NCBI GenBank assembly: GCA_026625625.1
Contig: CP113055.1
Coordinates: forward strand, 64,501 to 128,500
DNA: 64,000 bases
Direction of reading: 5' to 3'
Source of the DNA: Blastomonas sp. SL216
Lineage (GTDB): Bacteria > Pseudomonadota > Alphaproteobacteria > Sphingomonadales > Sphingomonadaceae
Under the pieces are notes generated by a model. It was not told where the DNA came from and did not search any database. It was given only the letters and a program-made list of their open reading frames with translations. The translations under genes were made by a program, and so were the position numbers. Numbering within the stretch: position 1 is the first letter of the stretch; each line of letters starts with the position of its first letter. Of the stretch, positions 1-10,106 are shown piece by piece.

Positions 1-2
1 GG

Positions 3-500
3 CAGACGTTCCCCGGCGATGGCAAGTTCGGCTATACCCGGTCGATCAACCCGCGGCGCAGGCCGTATCCGACCAAGGACGGGTTCATCGCCATCGTGCC
101 CTATGTCGACCGGCAATGGGCGCGCTTCTTCGAGATTGGCGGGCGACCCGGCGTGTTCGAGGATCCGCGCTTTTCAACTTATGAAGAGCGCACCAAGCAT
201 ACCGGCGATCTGTATGCGATCATCGAGGAGGTCGCGGCGACCAAGACCACCGACGAATGGGTCGAGCTGCTCGACAAAGAAGACATTCCGGCGATGCGGT
301 TCAACCCGATCGAACAGGTGCCCAACGATCCGCATCTGAAGGCGACCGGCTTTTTCATGGACATGGCAGCGCCGCATATCGGACCCTATCGCACCTTGCG
401 GCACCCCATCGCGTTTACCGGCAGCCCGGCCAATCAGCGGCTGGCCCCGCAGAGCATCGGCGCGCAGAATGGCGAACTGCCCAGCGCGGCCAACGATTGA
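3..500 (+). CDS. CaiB/BaiF family CoA-transferase, C-terminal part (5' truncated)
   Basis: The reading frame is open from the first bases of the window and ends at TGA 498-500, so the true start lies upstream. The visible ~165 residues include the stretch around FIAIVPYVDRQWARFF, followed by FEDPRFSTYEERTKH and VELLDKEDIPAMRFNPIEQV. These are typical of the C-terminal half of class III (CaiB/BaiF) CoA-transferases, where the substrate pocket is completed before the VRHPI-like stretch (here LRHPIAFTGSP). Family members move CoA between carboxylic acids, but the substrate cannot be told from this fragment. The catalytic Asp of the family would be in the missing N-terminal half. A convergent PilZ gene follows. 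Confidence 0.85.
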   Translation, partial: QTFPGDGKFGYTRSINPRRRPYPTKDGFIAIVPYVDRQWARFFEIGGRPGVFEDPRFSTYEERTKHTGDLYAIIEEVAATKTTDEWVELLDKEDIPAMRFNPIEQVPNDPHLKATGFFMDMAAPHIGPYRTLRHPIAFTGSPANQRLAPQSIGAQNGELPSAAND

Positions 501-539
501 GCTGACACCGGCGCTCGCGCTGATCGGTGGTTGCGCCGG

Positions 540-911
540 TCAGCGCGGGAAGGACGGATTGTAGGTGATCGGGGTGCGCAGATAGCGCGGAGTCTCGGCG
601 GTTGCCCCGACCGGCTTGCGCGCCAGCTTGGGATTGATCTGGCGGTCGAAGGCAACGCCGAATTTCTCGCTGCGAACCCAGGCGATCTGGCCGCGCACCG
701 GACCGATATTGCGCAGGTCCACGACGATCTTCTGGCCCTGAGCAACCTCGACGTCAGATTCGACCATCATGCCGCCGGCGGAAAGGTTGCGCACCTTCAC
801 CTTGTGCTGCTCGCCAGTATCCTCGACGGTCAGATCGGCCAGCAAGAACAGGCTGTCCCGCGCGCGACTCTCTTGGACGTCGAGAGATTTCGGGCTGACA
901 GGCATGTTCAT
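540..911 (-). CDS. PilZ domain protein, putative c-di-GMP receptor
   Basis: A protein of about 123 residues consisting almost entirely of one PilZ domain. RARDSLFLLADL supplies the basic N-terminal part of the binding site, although the classical RxxxR is only approximate. V-RNLSAGGMMVES is a good match to the (D/N)xSxxG box. PilZ domains bind c-di-GMP and act as single-domain adaptors on motility, polysaccharide or cell-cycle targets. I placed the start at the ATG at 911 (or the ATG at 905) because residues upstream in this frame look non-coding and would run into dksA. No partner gene is adjacent, but two GGDEF proteins lie elsewhere in the window. Confidence 0.8.
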   Translation of the reverse strand: MNMPVSPKSLDVQESRARDSLFLLADLTVEDTGEQHKVKVRNLSAGGMMVESDVEVAQGQKIVVDLRNIGPVRGQIAWVRSEKFGVAFDRQINPKLARKPVGATAETPRYLRTPITYNPSFPR

Positions 912-1035
912 CGGTCTGACATCCAGATTGGCAACGGGGACAGTTCCCCCCAAACGGAGGGGATCAGGTGCGGCCCTGTTATAGCGCCAAGATCGTCGCC
1001 AATTGGTTAATTGTGGCCACCGATGGACCGCAATT

Positions 1036-1500
1036 TCAGTCGTCGCGGGAAATTTTCTCGCGGCGCTCATGCGCTTCCTGGGCTTCCACCGTCATCGTGG
1101 CGATCGGGCGGGCGACCAGGCGACCCAGGCCGATCGGCTCTCCGGTCACTTCGCAATAGCCATATTCGCCTTCATCGATGCGGCGCAGCGCGGAATCGAT
1201 CTTGGCGATCAGCTTGCGCTGGCGATCGCGGGTGCGCAGTTCGATGCCCCAGTCGGTCTCGCTCGATGCACGGTCGTTCAGGTCCGGCTCGCGCATCGGG
1301 CCATCCTGCAACTGCTGCAGCGTATCCTTGGAGGCAGCGAGGATGGAGCGCTTCCATTCCTGCAAAAGGGTGCGGAAATATTCCAGCTGGCGCGGAGACA
1401 TATAGTCTTCGTCAGGCGACGGGAAATAATCGCCCGCGATGTTCCTGCGCGCCTTGGCCAGCACATCGATGTCGTCGATTGCCGTCGAGATGGACGCCAT
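1036..1500 (-). CDS. dksA: RNA polymerase-binding transcription factor DksA
   Basis: A 154-residue protein with the DksA coiled-coil tip and a C-terminal zinc-finger-like fold. DksA enters the secondary channel of RNA polymerase and, with ppGpp, adjusts rRNA and amino-acid promoters. The N-terminal half (SPRQLEYFRTLLQEWK) forms the coiled coil, and the stretch YGYCEVTGEPIGLGRL aligns with the finger. Only one of the four zinc-binding cysteines is left (CEVT in place of CxxC, and TVEA in place of the second pair), which is common in alphaproteobacterial DksA and implies a fold that does not need zinc. The start at 1500 (MASISTAIDD) was preferred over an upstream ATG at 1554 because family homology begins here. 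Confidence 0.93.
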   Translation of the reverse strand: MASISTAIDDIDVLAKARRNIAGDYFPSPDEDYMSPRQLEYFRTLLQEWKRSILAASKDTLQQLQDGPMREPDLNDRASSETDWGIELRTRDRQRKLIAKIDSALRRIDEGEYGYCEVTGEPIGLGRLVARPIATMTVEAQEAHERREKISRDD

Positions 1501-1939
1501 TGAATGCTCCCGGTGGTCTTGCAGCACCGCCGCCACGCGCCCAGGGTCGGACACGTCCCGTCGGCCTTTGGTTGCAGCGGCCTATAGCCAGCAGGCACAA
1601 GGCATACAAGCAGCAAAAGCTTTAGAATCGGCGGTAAACCGGTGCATCTCCAGCCAGGGCACGATTGCCGTACCGTCATGCAGATTTCTAGACCGGCCGA
1701 GGGCGATGGTGGATAACACCGGTTAATTCCGACCTGTTTTTCGGTTCCAAATCGGGACAGGCGCGCCCCATCGGCACGCTGGAGCGCAGATTTTTGTCGC
1801 GCACATTGTCAAATCAAGGTTAACAGCATTGAGATTAACGCTTTGTTCTGGCTTGCCTTGCATATCGGGATGCTGACCCGGCTCATGGTTTGGTACCATC
1901 AGCCCAGGAATGGCCCCCAGGTCTGAGAGAGAAAACACA
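1501..1939. other. Intergenic region, dksA / serine-rich gene
   Basis: About 440 bases between the divergent dksA and the serine-rich gene. The stretch 1790-1860 is clearly lower in GC than its surroundings (ACATTGTCAAATCAAGG followed by GATTAACG), as expected for divergent promoters. I cannot assign -35/-10 boxes with confidence. No RNA gene or convincing terminator was seen. Confidence 0.4.
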
Positions 1940-3517
1940 ATGTCTGTACGGATGGCCTTGGCAAAATTGTGCGCCTGCACCTGCGGCGGAGCGATCATCG
2001 GCGGTGGCGCAGTCCATGTTGCCGATACGCCCCCTGCTCAGGTGAAGCAGTATCGCCAGACGAAGACCACCAAGCCGATTCGCGGTCGCCAGATCGCCAA
2101 GGCGCCGGTCCGCCAGGTCAAGCGTGCGCGCCGCATGGTTGCCCGCACTCCGGTGCAGGGCACGCCCCAGGTCATTACCGTAACGACCCAGCAGGCACCG
2201 ATCCCGCTGCCGCTGCCCGCTTATCCCCAGCAGGATCCTGGCGGCTTCTCCGGCGGCGGCGGTGGCGGCGGCGGCTTCCCTGTCGTGGTCGGCGGTAGCG
2301 GCGGCTTCGGTGGCGGCTTTGGCGGCGGTTTTTTCGGCGGCTTCTTCGGCGGCGGCGGTGGTGGCGGCGGCAGCGTCGTGATCTCCTCGACCGGATCGAC
2401 CAGCACCTCGACCGGCGGCTTCACCAGCACCGGCGGATCGACCAGCACCTCGACCGGTGGCTTCACCAGCACCGGCGGATCGACGAGCACTTCGTCGGGC
2501 AATATCTCGACCGGCGGCATCTCCACCTCGACGGGGGGCGTGTCGACCTCCACCGGCGGCGTTTCGACTTCGACCTCGACGGGCGGCGTCAGCACCTCCA
2601 CCGGCGGTGTCTCGACCTCCACCGGCGGCGTGAGCACCTCGTCCGGCAACGTGTCGTCCTCTTCGGGCAACGTGTCGTCCTCGTCGGGTAATGTGTCCTC
2701 GTCGTCGGGTAACGTGTCGTCTTCCTCGGGCAACGTGTCCTCGTCTTCGGGTAACGTCTCTTCGTCCTCGGGCAATGTCAGCTCGTCGAGTTCCTCGTCG
2801 TCTTCTTCGAGCTCGTCGTCGTCCAGCTCGTCCTCTTCCAGCTCTTCCTCCTCGGGTGGTGGCAAGCCGGGTTCCAGCGGCTCTTCGGGTTCCAGCGGCT
2901 CTTCGGGTTCGAGTGGCTCTTCGGGTTCGAGTGGCTCTTCCGGTTCGAGCGGATCGTCGGGTTCGAGCGGATCGTCGGGTTCGAGCGGTTCCTCGGGCTC
3001 CAGCGGCTCCTCTTCGTCGTCGAGCAGCTCTTCCAGCTCCTCGTCGAGCAGCGGATCGTCGGGTTCCAGCGGCTCGACCGGTTCCACTGGGTCGAGCGGT
3101 TCCTCGGGCTCCAGCGGTTCCTCGGGATCGTCGGGCTCCAGCGGTTCGTCGGGTTCGACCGGTTCCTCGGGCTCGTCGTCTTCCTCCAGCAGCTCGAGCT
3201 CGTCCTCGTCGTCCAGCACCTCTTCGGGCGCCACGTCGAGCAGCACCTCTTCCAGCTTCGGCGGCACCAGCAGCGGCAGCAGCGGTTCGACCGGATCGAG
3301 CAGCAGCACCGGCTCGTCGGGTTCGTCGAGCTCCAGCAGCTCCTCCTCGTCTTCGTCGAGCAGCTCTTCCAGCTCCAGCGGCGGCACCCCGCCCGGTGGC
3401 GGCACCGACGTTCCGGCTCCGCCCGCCATCCTGCTCTTCGGTGCAGGTGCGGTGGCCCTGGCGGCGCGTCGTCGCTTCGCCAAGCGCAAGGATGACTCAA
3501 AGCGCAACGCGGCCTGA
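1940..3517 (+). CDS. Giant Ser/Gly/Thr-repeat exported protein with PEP-CTERM-like sorting tail
   Basis: A 525-residue protein in three parts. The N-terminus (MSVRMALAKLCACTCGGAI) resembles a short signal segment followed by a basic Lys/Arg-rich spacer. A Gly-rich stretch then leads into about 330 residues built almost wholly of Ser, Gly and Thr: TSTGG units, then SSSSGNV units, GSS tripeptide arrays and poly-Ser tracts. The C-terminus is VPAPPA, a hydrophobic helix (ILLFGAGAVALAA) and RRRFAKRK, which is the layout of PEP-CTERM/VPxPA sorting signals cleaved by exosortases. By analogy it is probably an exported, possibly glycosylated, surface or matrix protein. The ATG at 1940 follows a GAGAGAG ribosome-binding site; an upstream ATG at 1910 lacks one. 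No exosortase gene is in the window. Confidence 0.8.
   Translation: MSVRMALAKLCACTCGGAIIGGGAVHVADTPPAQVKQYRQTKTTKPIRGRQIAKAPVRQVKRARRMVARTPVQGTPQVITVTTQQAPIPLPLPAYPQQDPGGFSGGGGGGGGFPVVVGGSGGFGGGFGGGFFGGFFGGGGGGGGSVVISSTGSTSTSTGGFTSTGGSTSTSTGGFTSTGGSTSTSSGNISTGGISTSTGGVSTSTGGVSTSTSTGGVSTSTGGVSTSTGGVSTSSGNVSSSSGNVSSSSGNVSSSSGNVSSSSGNVSSSSGNVSSSSGNVSSSSSSSSSSSSSSSSSSSSSSSSSGGGKPGSSGSSGSSGSSGSSGSSGSSGSSGSSGSSGSSGSSGSSGSSGSSGSSSSSSSSSSSSSSSGSSGSSGSTGSTGSSGSSGSSGSSGSSGSSGSSGSTGSSGSSSSSSSSSSSSSSSTSSGATSSSTSSSFGGTSSGSSGSTGSSSSTGSSGSSSSSSSSSSSSSSSSSSSGGTPPGGGTDVPAPPAILLFGAGAVALAARRRFAKRKDDSKRNAA
2384..3381 (+). repeat. Low-complexity tandem coding repeats (Ser/Gly/Thr)
   Basis: Tandem in-frame repeats inside the serine-rich gene. 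TSTGG-type units run to about 2640, heptads reading SSSSGNV follow to about 2790, then poly-Ser, then GSS arrays from about 2870 to 3180 interrupted by poly-Ser blocks. Serine codons alternate among TCG, TCC, TCT and AGC, so amino-acid identity is better conserved than DNA identity. Such arrays commonly change length by slippage or recombination. Confidence 0.85.
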
Positions 3518-3565
3518 TCCGGTCGGCAGCGACCGTCACCGCTGCCCGCCATCGACCGTCATTGG

Positions 3566-3602
3566 AAAGGGCGATCCCGGCCATGCCAGGATCGCCCTTT
3601 TT
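3566..3602 (+). terminator. Rho-independent terminator of the serine-rich gene
   Basis: A 12-bp perfect stem (AAAGGGCGATCC at 3566-3577 with GGATCGCCCTTT at 3589-3600) and an 11-base loop, followed by a short T run. It lies 49 bases after the stop codon of the serine-rich gene and before serS. Confidence 0.85.
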
Positions 3603-3665
3603 GCTGGGCTGCCCGCACGATTGCGCATTGCATCGGGGCGGGCGGGCAGGGCATAGGCTCAGGCC

Positions 3666-4937
3666 ATGCACGACATCAAATTCATCCGCGAGAACCCCGA
3701 AGCCTTTGACGCCGCGATGGTGCGCAAGGGGCTGGAACCTGTCGCCGCCGAGATCATCGCGCTCGACGCCAAGCGGCGCGAGGCGCTGAACGAATCGCAG
3801 GCAGCGCAGGCGCGGCGCAACGAGGCATCCAAGCTGATCGGCCAGGCCATGGCGCAGAAGGATGCCGCCACCGCCGATGCGCTCAAGGCCGAGGTTGCCG
3901 AGCTCAAGACGCGTCTTGCCGAGCTGGAGGAACTGGCCCGCACGGGCGATGCCGCGCTGGCCGAACGGCTGGCAGCGCTGCCGAACCTGCCTGCCGCCGA
4001 TGTCCCCGAAGGCGCAGACGAGACTGGCAATGTCGAAATCATCCGCTGGGGCGATCTGCCGCATTTCGATTTCACGCCCCAGGAACATGCCGATATCGGC
4101 CCGGCGCTGGGCATGGATTTCGAGACCGCCGCGAAGATTGCCGGTGCGCGCTTCACCTTCCTGCGCGGCGGCATCGCGCGAATGAACCGGGCACTGGGCC
4201 AGTTCATGCTCGATGCCCAGGTGGCGCGCGGCTATAACGAATGCGCAACGCCCTATCTGGTGCGCGACGAGGCGGTCTTCGGCGTGGGGCAGCTGCCCAA
4301 GTTCGCCGAGGACCTGTTCCAGACCACCGATGGCCGCTGGCTGATCTCCACCTCGGAAGTGAGCCTGACCAACAGCGTGCGCGAACAGATTCTCACCGCT
4401 GCCGAGCTGCCGATCCGGCTCACCGCGCTGACGCCCTGCTTCCGGTCAGAGGCGGGATCGGCTGGACGCGACACGCGCGGGCTGATCCGCCAGCACCAGT
4501 TCGAGAAGGTGGAGCTGGTCACCATCGCCGCACCCGACCAGTCCGAGGCCGAGCATGCGCGCATGTGCGAAGCGTCCGAGGCGATCCTGCAGGCGCTGGG
4601 CCTGCCGTACCGCAAGATGCTGCTGTGCGCTGGCGATATGGGGCAGGCGAGCCGCAAGACCTTTGACCTCGAGGTCTGGCTGCCCGGGCAGAACGCCTAT
4701 CGAGAGATTGCCAGCATTTCGAACTGCGGCGATTATCAGGCGCGACGGATGAACACCCGCTACCGCCCCGAAGGCGAGAAGGGGACCGAGTTCGTCCACA
4801 CGCTCAACGGCTCTGCGCTGGCAATCGGGCGCACCCTGGTGGCGATCGTCGAGAATTACCAGCAGGCCGATGGCTCGGTCCGCGTGCCCGACGCGCTGGT
4901 GCCCTATATGGGCGGCGTCGAGATCTTGCGGCCCTGA
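3666..4937 (+). CDS. serS: Seryl-tRNA synthetase
   Basis: A class II aminoacyl-tRNA synthetase of 423 residues, the usual length. It charges tRNA-Ser (and tRNA-Sec where present) in the cytoplasm. The N-terminal ~110 residues form the long antiparallel coiled-coil arm that grips the tRNA long variable arm ([15 protein letters not shown], then [12 protein letters not shown]). Motif 2 is seen at [18 protein letters not shown] and motif 3 at [20 protein letters not shown]. The ATG at 3666 begins with [14 protein letters not shown], the standard SerRS N-terminus. It is a single-gene unit between two terminators. Confidence 0.98.
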   Translation: MHDIKFIRENPEAFDAAMVRKGLEPVAAEIIALDAKRREALNESQAAQARRNEASKLIGQAMAQKDAATADALKAEVAELKTRLAELEELARTGDAALAERLAALPNLPAADVPEGADETGNVEIIRWGDLPHFDFTPQEHADIGPALGMDFETAAKIAGARFTFLRGGIARMNRALGQFMLDAQVARGYNECATPYLVRDEAVFGVGQLPKFAEDLFQTTDGRWLISTSEVSLTNSVREQILTAAELPIRLTALTPCFRSEAGSAGRDTRGLIRQHQFEKVELVTIAAPDQSEAEHARMCEASEAILQALGLPYRKMLLCAGDMGQASRKTFDLEVWLPGQNAYREIASISNCGDYQARRMNTRYRPEGEKGTEFVHTLNGSALAIGRTLVAIVENYQQADGSVRVPDALVPYMGGVEILRP

Positions 4938-5054
4938 CAACCCGCTTTTTGCAGGCTGGCTGTCCGGCAGCCGAGGGGGGTGAGGGGTGCGGCCGAGTGC
5001 TAGCAGCGCAAACTCGATACCCGCGCGCGATCCCAAAAGATCACCCCCACCCAA

Positions 5055-5082
5055 CCCTCCCCCATCAAGGGGGAGGGCTTTT
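5055..5082 (+). terminator. Terminator between serS and the TonB-dependent receptor
   Basis: Perfect 9-bp hairpin CCCTCCCCC / GGGGGAGGG (5055-5063 with 5069-5077, loop ATCAA) followed by CTTTT. It sits between the convergent serS and receptor genes. The same CCTCCCC/GGGGAGG palindrome style recurs elsewhere in the window. Confidence 0.75.
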
Positions 5083-5096
5083 CGTGCGTTCCGGCC

Positions 5097-7484
5097 TCAG
5101 AACTTCGCCGCAACCTGCACGCCGTACAGGCGCGGTTCGCCGGCGATGAACGTGGGGGTGCCGAAGGCCCCGCCGGTATTGCCCGCGTCGATCAGATAGT
5201 CCTCGTTGGTGAGGTTGCGGGCAAAGGCGGTGATTTCGTACCTGCCTTCGTCAAACCGTACGCCCGCGCGGGCATTGACCAGCACATAGCCGTTTTCGCT
5301 CAGCAGCTGGGTGTTGGGGATTTCGAAGAACTGCTTGCTCGAATAAGTGACCGTCGGGAAGAAGAACAGCTCGGCGCTGTCGCCGACCGGCAGCGTCACG
5401 TCGATCCCGGCGGCGGCCTTGTGCTTCGACTGCAGGCGGAAGCGGTTGTCCTGGAAGGCCGGGTTGGGCGATTCGATCTTGGCATCGATATAGGCATAGT
5501 TGGCGAACAGCCGGACATTGTTGCCGATGCGCAATGCGCCTTCGACTTCCACGCCGAAATTGCCGGCATTGCCCGCATTCACCGGCACGGTCTGGCCCTG
5601 CTGGTTGAAGAAGCTGGTCTGGAAGTTCGAATAATCCTGGTAGAATGCGCCGATCGATCCGGTGAAACCGCCGAAGCTGGCCTTGATGCCGCCTTCGTAA
5701 TTCCAGATCTTCTCTTCGGGCACGAGCGTGAAATTGGCGACCGCGCCGGTCGGGCGAGCGGTTGCGCTCAGGTTCAACACCGGCGAGCGGCGTCCCTTCG
5801 AGATGGTGGCATAGACGTTCACATCGTCAGTCACCCGGTAAAGCGCGTTGAAGCGCGGCAGCCATGCATCGAAATTGTCGCTGACGCGGAACACCTGCCC
5901 GCCGGTATCGGCAGCGCCCAGCAGCGACACGCCGCGCACGCCCAGCGAGGCGAAGATCTGGCTGCCCGGCTGCACCGCAGTATAGGTCGAGGCGCGCTCT
6001 TCATACAGATAGCGCACACCTGCCGACAGCTCGAACCGGTCGGAGACATCGAACGTCAGGTCGGCAAAGGCCGAATAGACCGTGTTCTTGCCGCCATTGG
6101 TGAACGAGCTGGAATAGGGCAGCACGCTGGCCGCGCCGCGAGTCAGGATCGCGGTGGCGTTGCGCGCCGGATTGGGGCTGTTGAGCGCGGCGCAGGTCGA
6201 GGCTCCCGGCACGCCAAGCGCTGCCGCGACATTATTGCGGACCGGCGCAAAGGCGGCAAAGGGTGCGCAGCTGATATAGGTGCCCTCGTCGGTCACGAAC
6301 GGCACGGCCTGCGTGCCTTGCTCATGGAAGATGTTGAACCCGAAAAAGCCGCGCAGCCGGTCGCTGTCATAGGCGAAACGGGTTTCGTGGCTCATCTGTT
6401 CGCCTTGCGCATCCTCGGCAAATTCGAGGAAGAACAATGCGGTGCCATCGGCATCGAACGTTTCGAGGCTGTCGAACTTGCGATAACCGCTGATCGAGGT
6501 CAGCGACCAACCGCCACCCATGGGCGTCTGGAAGGTGACGCTGGCATCATAGACTTCGCGGTTCAGACCCAGCTTGGAAAGTCCCAGGATCGCGCGGCTA
6601 AGATCGGCCGGCGCACCGCCCAGCTCGGCAAAGGTGAACGGGCTGGTGGTGCCGCCGGTCGGCGCGATCGAGCCGGACTTGAACGCGGTGCCGGGGTTGC
6701 GCTGCTGTTCATAGTTGAACACGAAGTCCATCGTGCTTTCGGCGGTCGGCCAGATGCGCACCGATCCGCGCACGGCGAGCTGGTCGATGCCGTTCAGGTC
6801 CGCCTGCTGCTGTCCGACGGTGCGTGCCGAAGTCGTGCCGGCATCGCCAGCGATATTGCGGACATAGCCGTCGCGCTTCTTGTACGACGCGGCGATGCGT
6901 CCGGCGATCTTGTCGTTGCCGACGTTGATCATCGCGCGGCCTTCATACAGATTGAAATTGCCGTAGCTGCCGCGAATGTCGGCCGAGAAGCCCGGCTCGG
7001 GCTTGGCGGTGATCACCGAGATCGCACCGATGGTCGCGGCGGTGCCGAACAGCGTTGCCTGCGGGCCCTTGACCACCTCGATGCGGTCGATGTCGAACAG
7101 GTCGAAATAGGAGCCGCGCGAGCGCGATACGTCGATGCCGTTGAGGTAGATGGTCACGCGCGGCGCGATCTGCGCGCTGCCCGAATCCGATGTGATGCCG
7201 CGGATGACGAAGCCAGGATTGTTGGCGCTCTGCTCCTGGATGTTAAGGCCGGGAATATAGGCGGAAAGCTCGTCGAACTCGTCGATGCCGATCTTGTCCA
7301 GCTGCTCGCTGTTGATCGCCGAGATGGTCAGCGGCACGTCCTTGATCGACTGTTCGCGCTTCTGCGCCGTGACGATGATGGTGCTGTCGTCACGGGCTTC
7401 GGCATCGGCCTGGTCCTGGGCCAGGGCCGGGCTGGCCGACAGGGCGATGGCGAGCGAGAGCAACGAGACGCGAAGGGATGGCAT
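5097..7484 (-). CDS. TonB-dependent outer-membrane receptor
   Basis: A 795-residue protein with a signal peptide (MPSLRVSLLSLAIALSASPALAQ) and a plug domain beginning at IIVTAQKREQSIKDVPLTIS and continuing through PGFVIRGITSDSG and IEVVKGPQATLFG. A 22-strand-type beta-barrel ends in VQVAAKF, with the C-terminal Phe typical of outer-membrane barrels. It should import a large or scarce ligand using TonB/ExbBD energy. The TIIVTAQKRE opening is common in sphingomonad receptors of the broad iron-complex/vitamin/carbohydrate group. The ligand cannot be inferred, and no transporter or degradation genes accompany it. It is transcribed alone. Confidence 0.93.
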   Translation of the reverse strand: MPSLRVSLLSLAIALSASPALAQDQADAEARDDSTIIVTAQKREQSIKDVPLTISAINSEQLDKIGIDEFDELSAYIPGLNIQEQSANNPGFVIRGITSDSGSAQIAPRVTIYLNGIDVSRSRGSYFDLFDIDRIEVVKGPQATLFGTAATIGAISVITAKPEPGFSADIRGSYGNFNLYEGRAMINVGNDKIAGRIAASYKKRDGYVRNIAGDAGTTSARTVGQQQADLNGIDQLAVRGSVRIWPTAESTMDFVFNYEQQRNPGTAFKSGSIAPTGGTTSPFTFAELGGAPADLSRAILGLSKLGLNREVYDASVTFQTPMGGGWSLTSISGYRKFDSLETFDADGTALFFLEFAEDAQGEQMSHETRFAYDSDRLRGFFGFNIFHEQGTQAVPFVTDEGTYISCAPFAAFAPVRNNVAAALGVPGASTCAALNSPNPARNATAILTRGAASVLPYSSSFTNGGKNTVYSAFADLTFDVSDRFELSAGVRYLYEERASTYTAVQPGSQIFASLGVRGVSLLGAADTGGQVFRVSDNFDAWLPRFNALYRVTDDVNVYATISKGRRSPVLNLSATARPTGAVANFTLVPEEKIWNYEGGIKASFGGFTGSIGAFYQDYSNFQTSFFNQQGQTVPVNAGNAGNFGVEVEGALRIGNNVRLFANYAYIDAKIESPNPAFQDNRFRLQSKHKAAAGIDVTLPVGDSAELFFFPTVTYSSKQFFEIPNTQLLSENGYVLVNARAGVRFDEGRYEITAFARNLTNEDYLIDAGNTGGAFGTPTFIAGEPRLYGVQVAAKF

Positions 7485-7645
7485 GGGCGCATGTCCTCAG
7501 ATTGAGTGGAATGCGCGCCCTCTGCCTAACCTCGGCGTCTTTTGTGCGTAGCAACAATTACCGATTTGTGGCGATTTGGAATTAGATTTGTAACATGGCG
7601 GCCATGATCCGGGTGACGCGACGTCAGCCCCTGGACCGGCCCCGA

Positions 7646-8631
<986 letters not shown>

Positions 8632-8635
<4 letters not shown>

Positions 8636-9852
8636 TGCCTGTCTCCTTCGGCGCGAGCGATGGTCGTCGTCACCGCCATGTCCATGGTCACGTTGCCCAA
8701 TGTGCGCATGATATCGGGGAACACCTCGATCGCCAACAACAGTGCCAGCGGCTCGACGGGAACGCCCATGGCGATGCAGATCGGCGCGATGGAGCTGATG
8801 AAGCTGATCGACCCTGGCAACGACACCGCGCCCATGGTGGTGATGGCGGCCGCGGCAATGCCCGCGACGAGCGCCACCGGGCCAAGTTCGACACCCATCA
8901 GATGTGCGACATAGACTGCCACGGCCATGTTCATGCACGGGCCGGTCGCCCGGAACAGCGCCACCGCAATCGGCAGCACGACATCGGCGGTCCGCTCGCC
9001 CACGCCGAGCGCGCGCACGCCGGTCAGCATGGCCGGGAGCGAGGCGAGCGAGGACTGGGTGGAAATGGCAACGGCCTGGGCCGGGATCGACGCCCGCAGG
9101 AAGCCGAGCGGACTGATCCGCCCGCCGACAAACGCGAGTGTGAAGGCCGAAATCCAGACCAGCGATCCGGTGCCTGCGACGATCAGGACATAATGGCCCA
9201 GCGCGCCGAAGGCGGCGACACCCGCGCGCGAGCCGACGACCAGCCCCAGGGCGAACACGCCGATCGGTGCGAGCGCCAGCACCCAGCCGATCAGGATGAT
9301 CATGGCATCGGCGATCGCGGCGAACAGGCCCTGCACCGGCGCGCGCTGCTCGGCCGGAAGCCGGGTCAGCGCGAAGGCAAACGCAAGGGTGAAGATGATC
9401 AGCGGCAGGATCGCGTCATTGGCGGCGGCCGCGACCGGATTGGTCGGCACCAGCGCGCGCAGGAACTCGGTAAACGGCGGCACCTCCCCGGTCGGCTGGG
9501 CGCTGGCCAGCGCACCGCGCAGCGCCGCACGTGCCGCCTCGGGCAGCGGAAAGGTGGCGAGCAGGGCAGGGGTGACAAGCGCCGCCATGGCAGCGGACGC
9601 CCAGAGCAGCGCGATCATCGTTGCGATCGCGCGCACCGTCAGTCGCCCGGCGCTCGCCATCTGGGCGGTGCGCAGGATGCCGGTGATCAGCAGCGTAACG
9701 ACCAGCGGCACCACGGTCATCTGCAACCCGCGCAGCCAGAGCGATCCGATGACATCGGCGGCGTTGACCAGCCCGGGCGCGGTTCCGCCAATCGCCATCC
9801 CCAGCGCAATGCCCACTGCCAGCGCGCCCAGGACCAGAAGGGTTTTCAGCAT
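8632..9852 (-). CDS. Dicarboxylate/amino acid:cation symporter (SDF/DAACS family), divergent
   Basis: A 406-residue inner-membrane protein with about eight transmembrane helices and two re-entrant loops. Family features include the early GLQMTVVPLVVTLLITGIL helix and the first re-entrant serine-rich loop, seen as SISTQSSLASLPAML. The second hairpin region has NMAVAVY where characterised GltP/GltPh transporters have NMDGTA, so the aspartate of that motif, which contributes to cation and substrate binding, is missing. The substrate may therefore differ from glutamate, aspartate or succinate. It is co-transcribed with the aldo/keto reductase through an ATGA overlap. Confidence 0.88.
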
Positions 9853-10106
9853 TCAAATGGCTTTCTTGTCTCTCATTCCGTCCCGCGAAAGGGCGACGTT
9901 TTCAGCCTTATGACCACGGATTGCGTTTTGCGTCACCCTGAACTTGGCGCATGGGCCATTTCTCCGTCATCCGCCTACGCCCGACGGGACGGCAAGGATG
10001 CTCGGACGGGCTCGAAATGACGGGATTTGACACTTGGCCCGGTGACATGGTTGGCAAGTCCCGGCCCAATCCGCTAAGCCCCGAAAAAACAGTCAGGGGT
10101 TCCAGC

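Noticed and set aside
2384-3381. Tandem repeats resembling a CRISPR or satellite array
   Set aside because: Units are in frame, have no fixed spacer length and encode Ser/Gly/Thr blocks; no cas genes are present.
2221-3552. Pro/Glu-rich open frame opposite the serine-repeat gene
   Set aside because: It is the exact antisense of the Ser/Gly repeat codons. The plus-strand gene has a ribosome-binding site, a sorting tail and a terminator.
5421-7505. Open frame of 694 codons on the plus strand opposite the TonB-dependent receptor
   Set aside because: Antisense shadow. The minus-strand receptor has a signal peptide, plug domain and barrel end; the plus frame has none of these.
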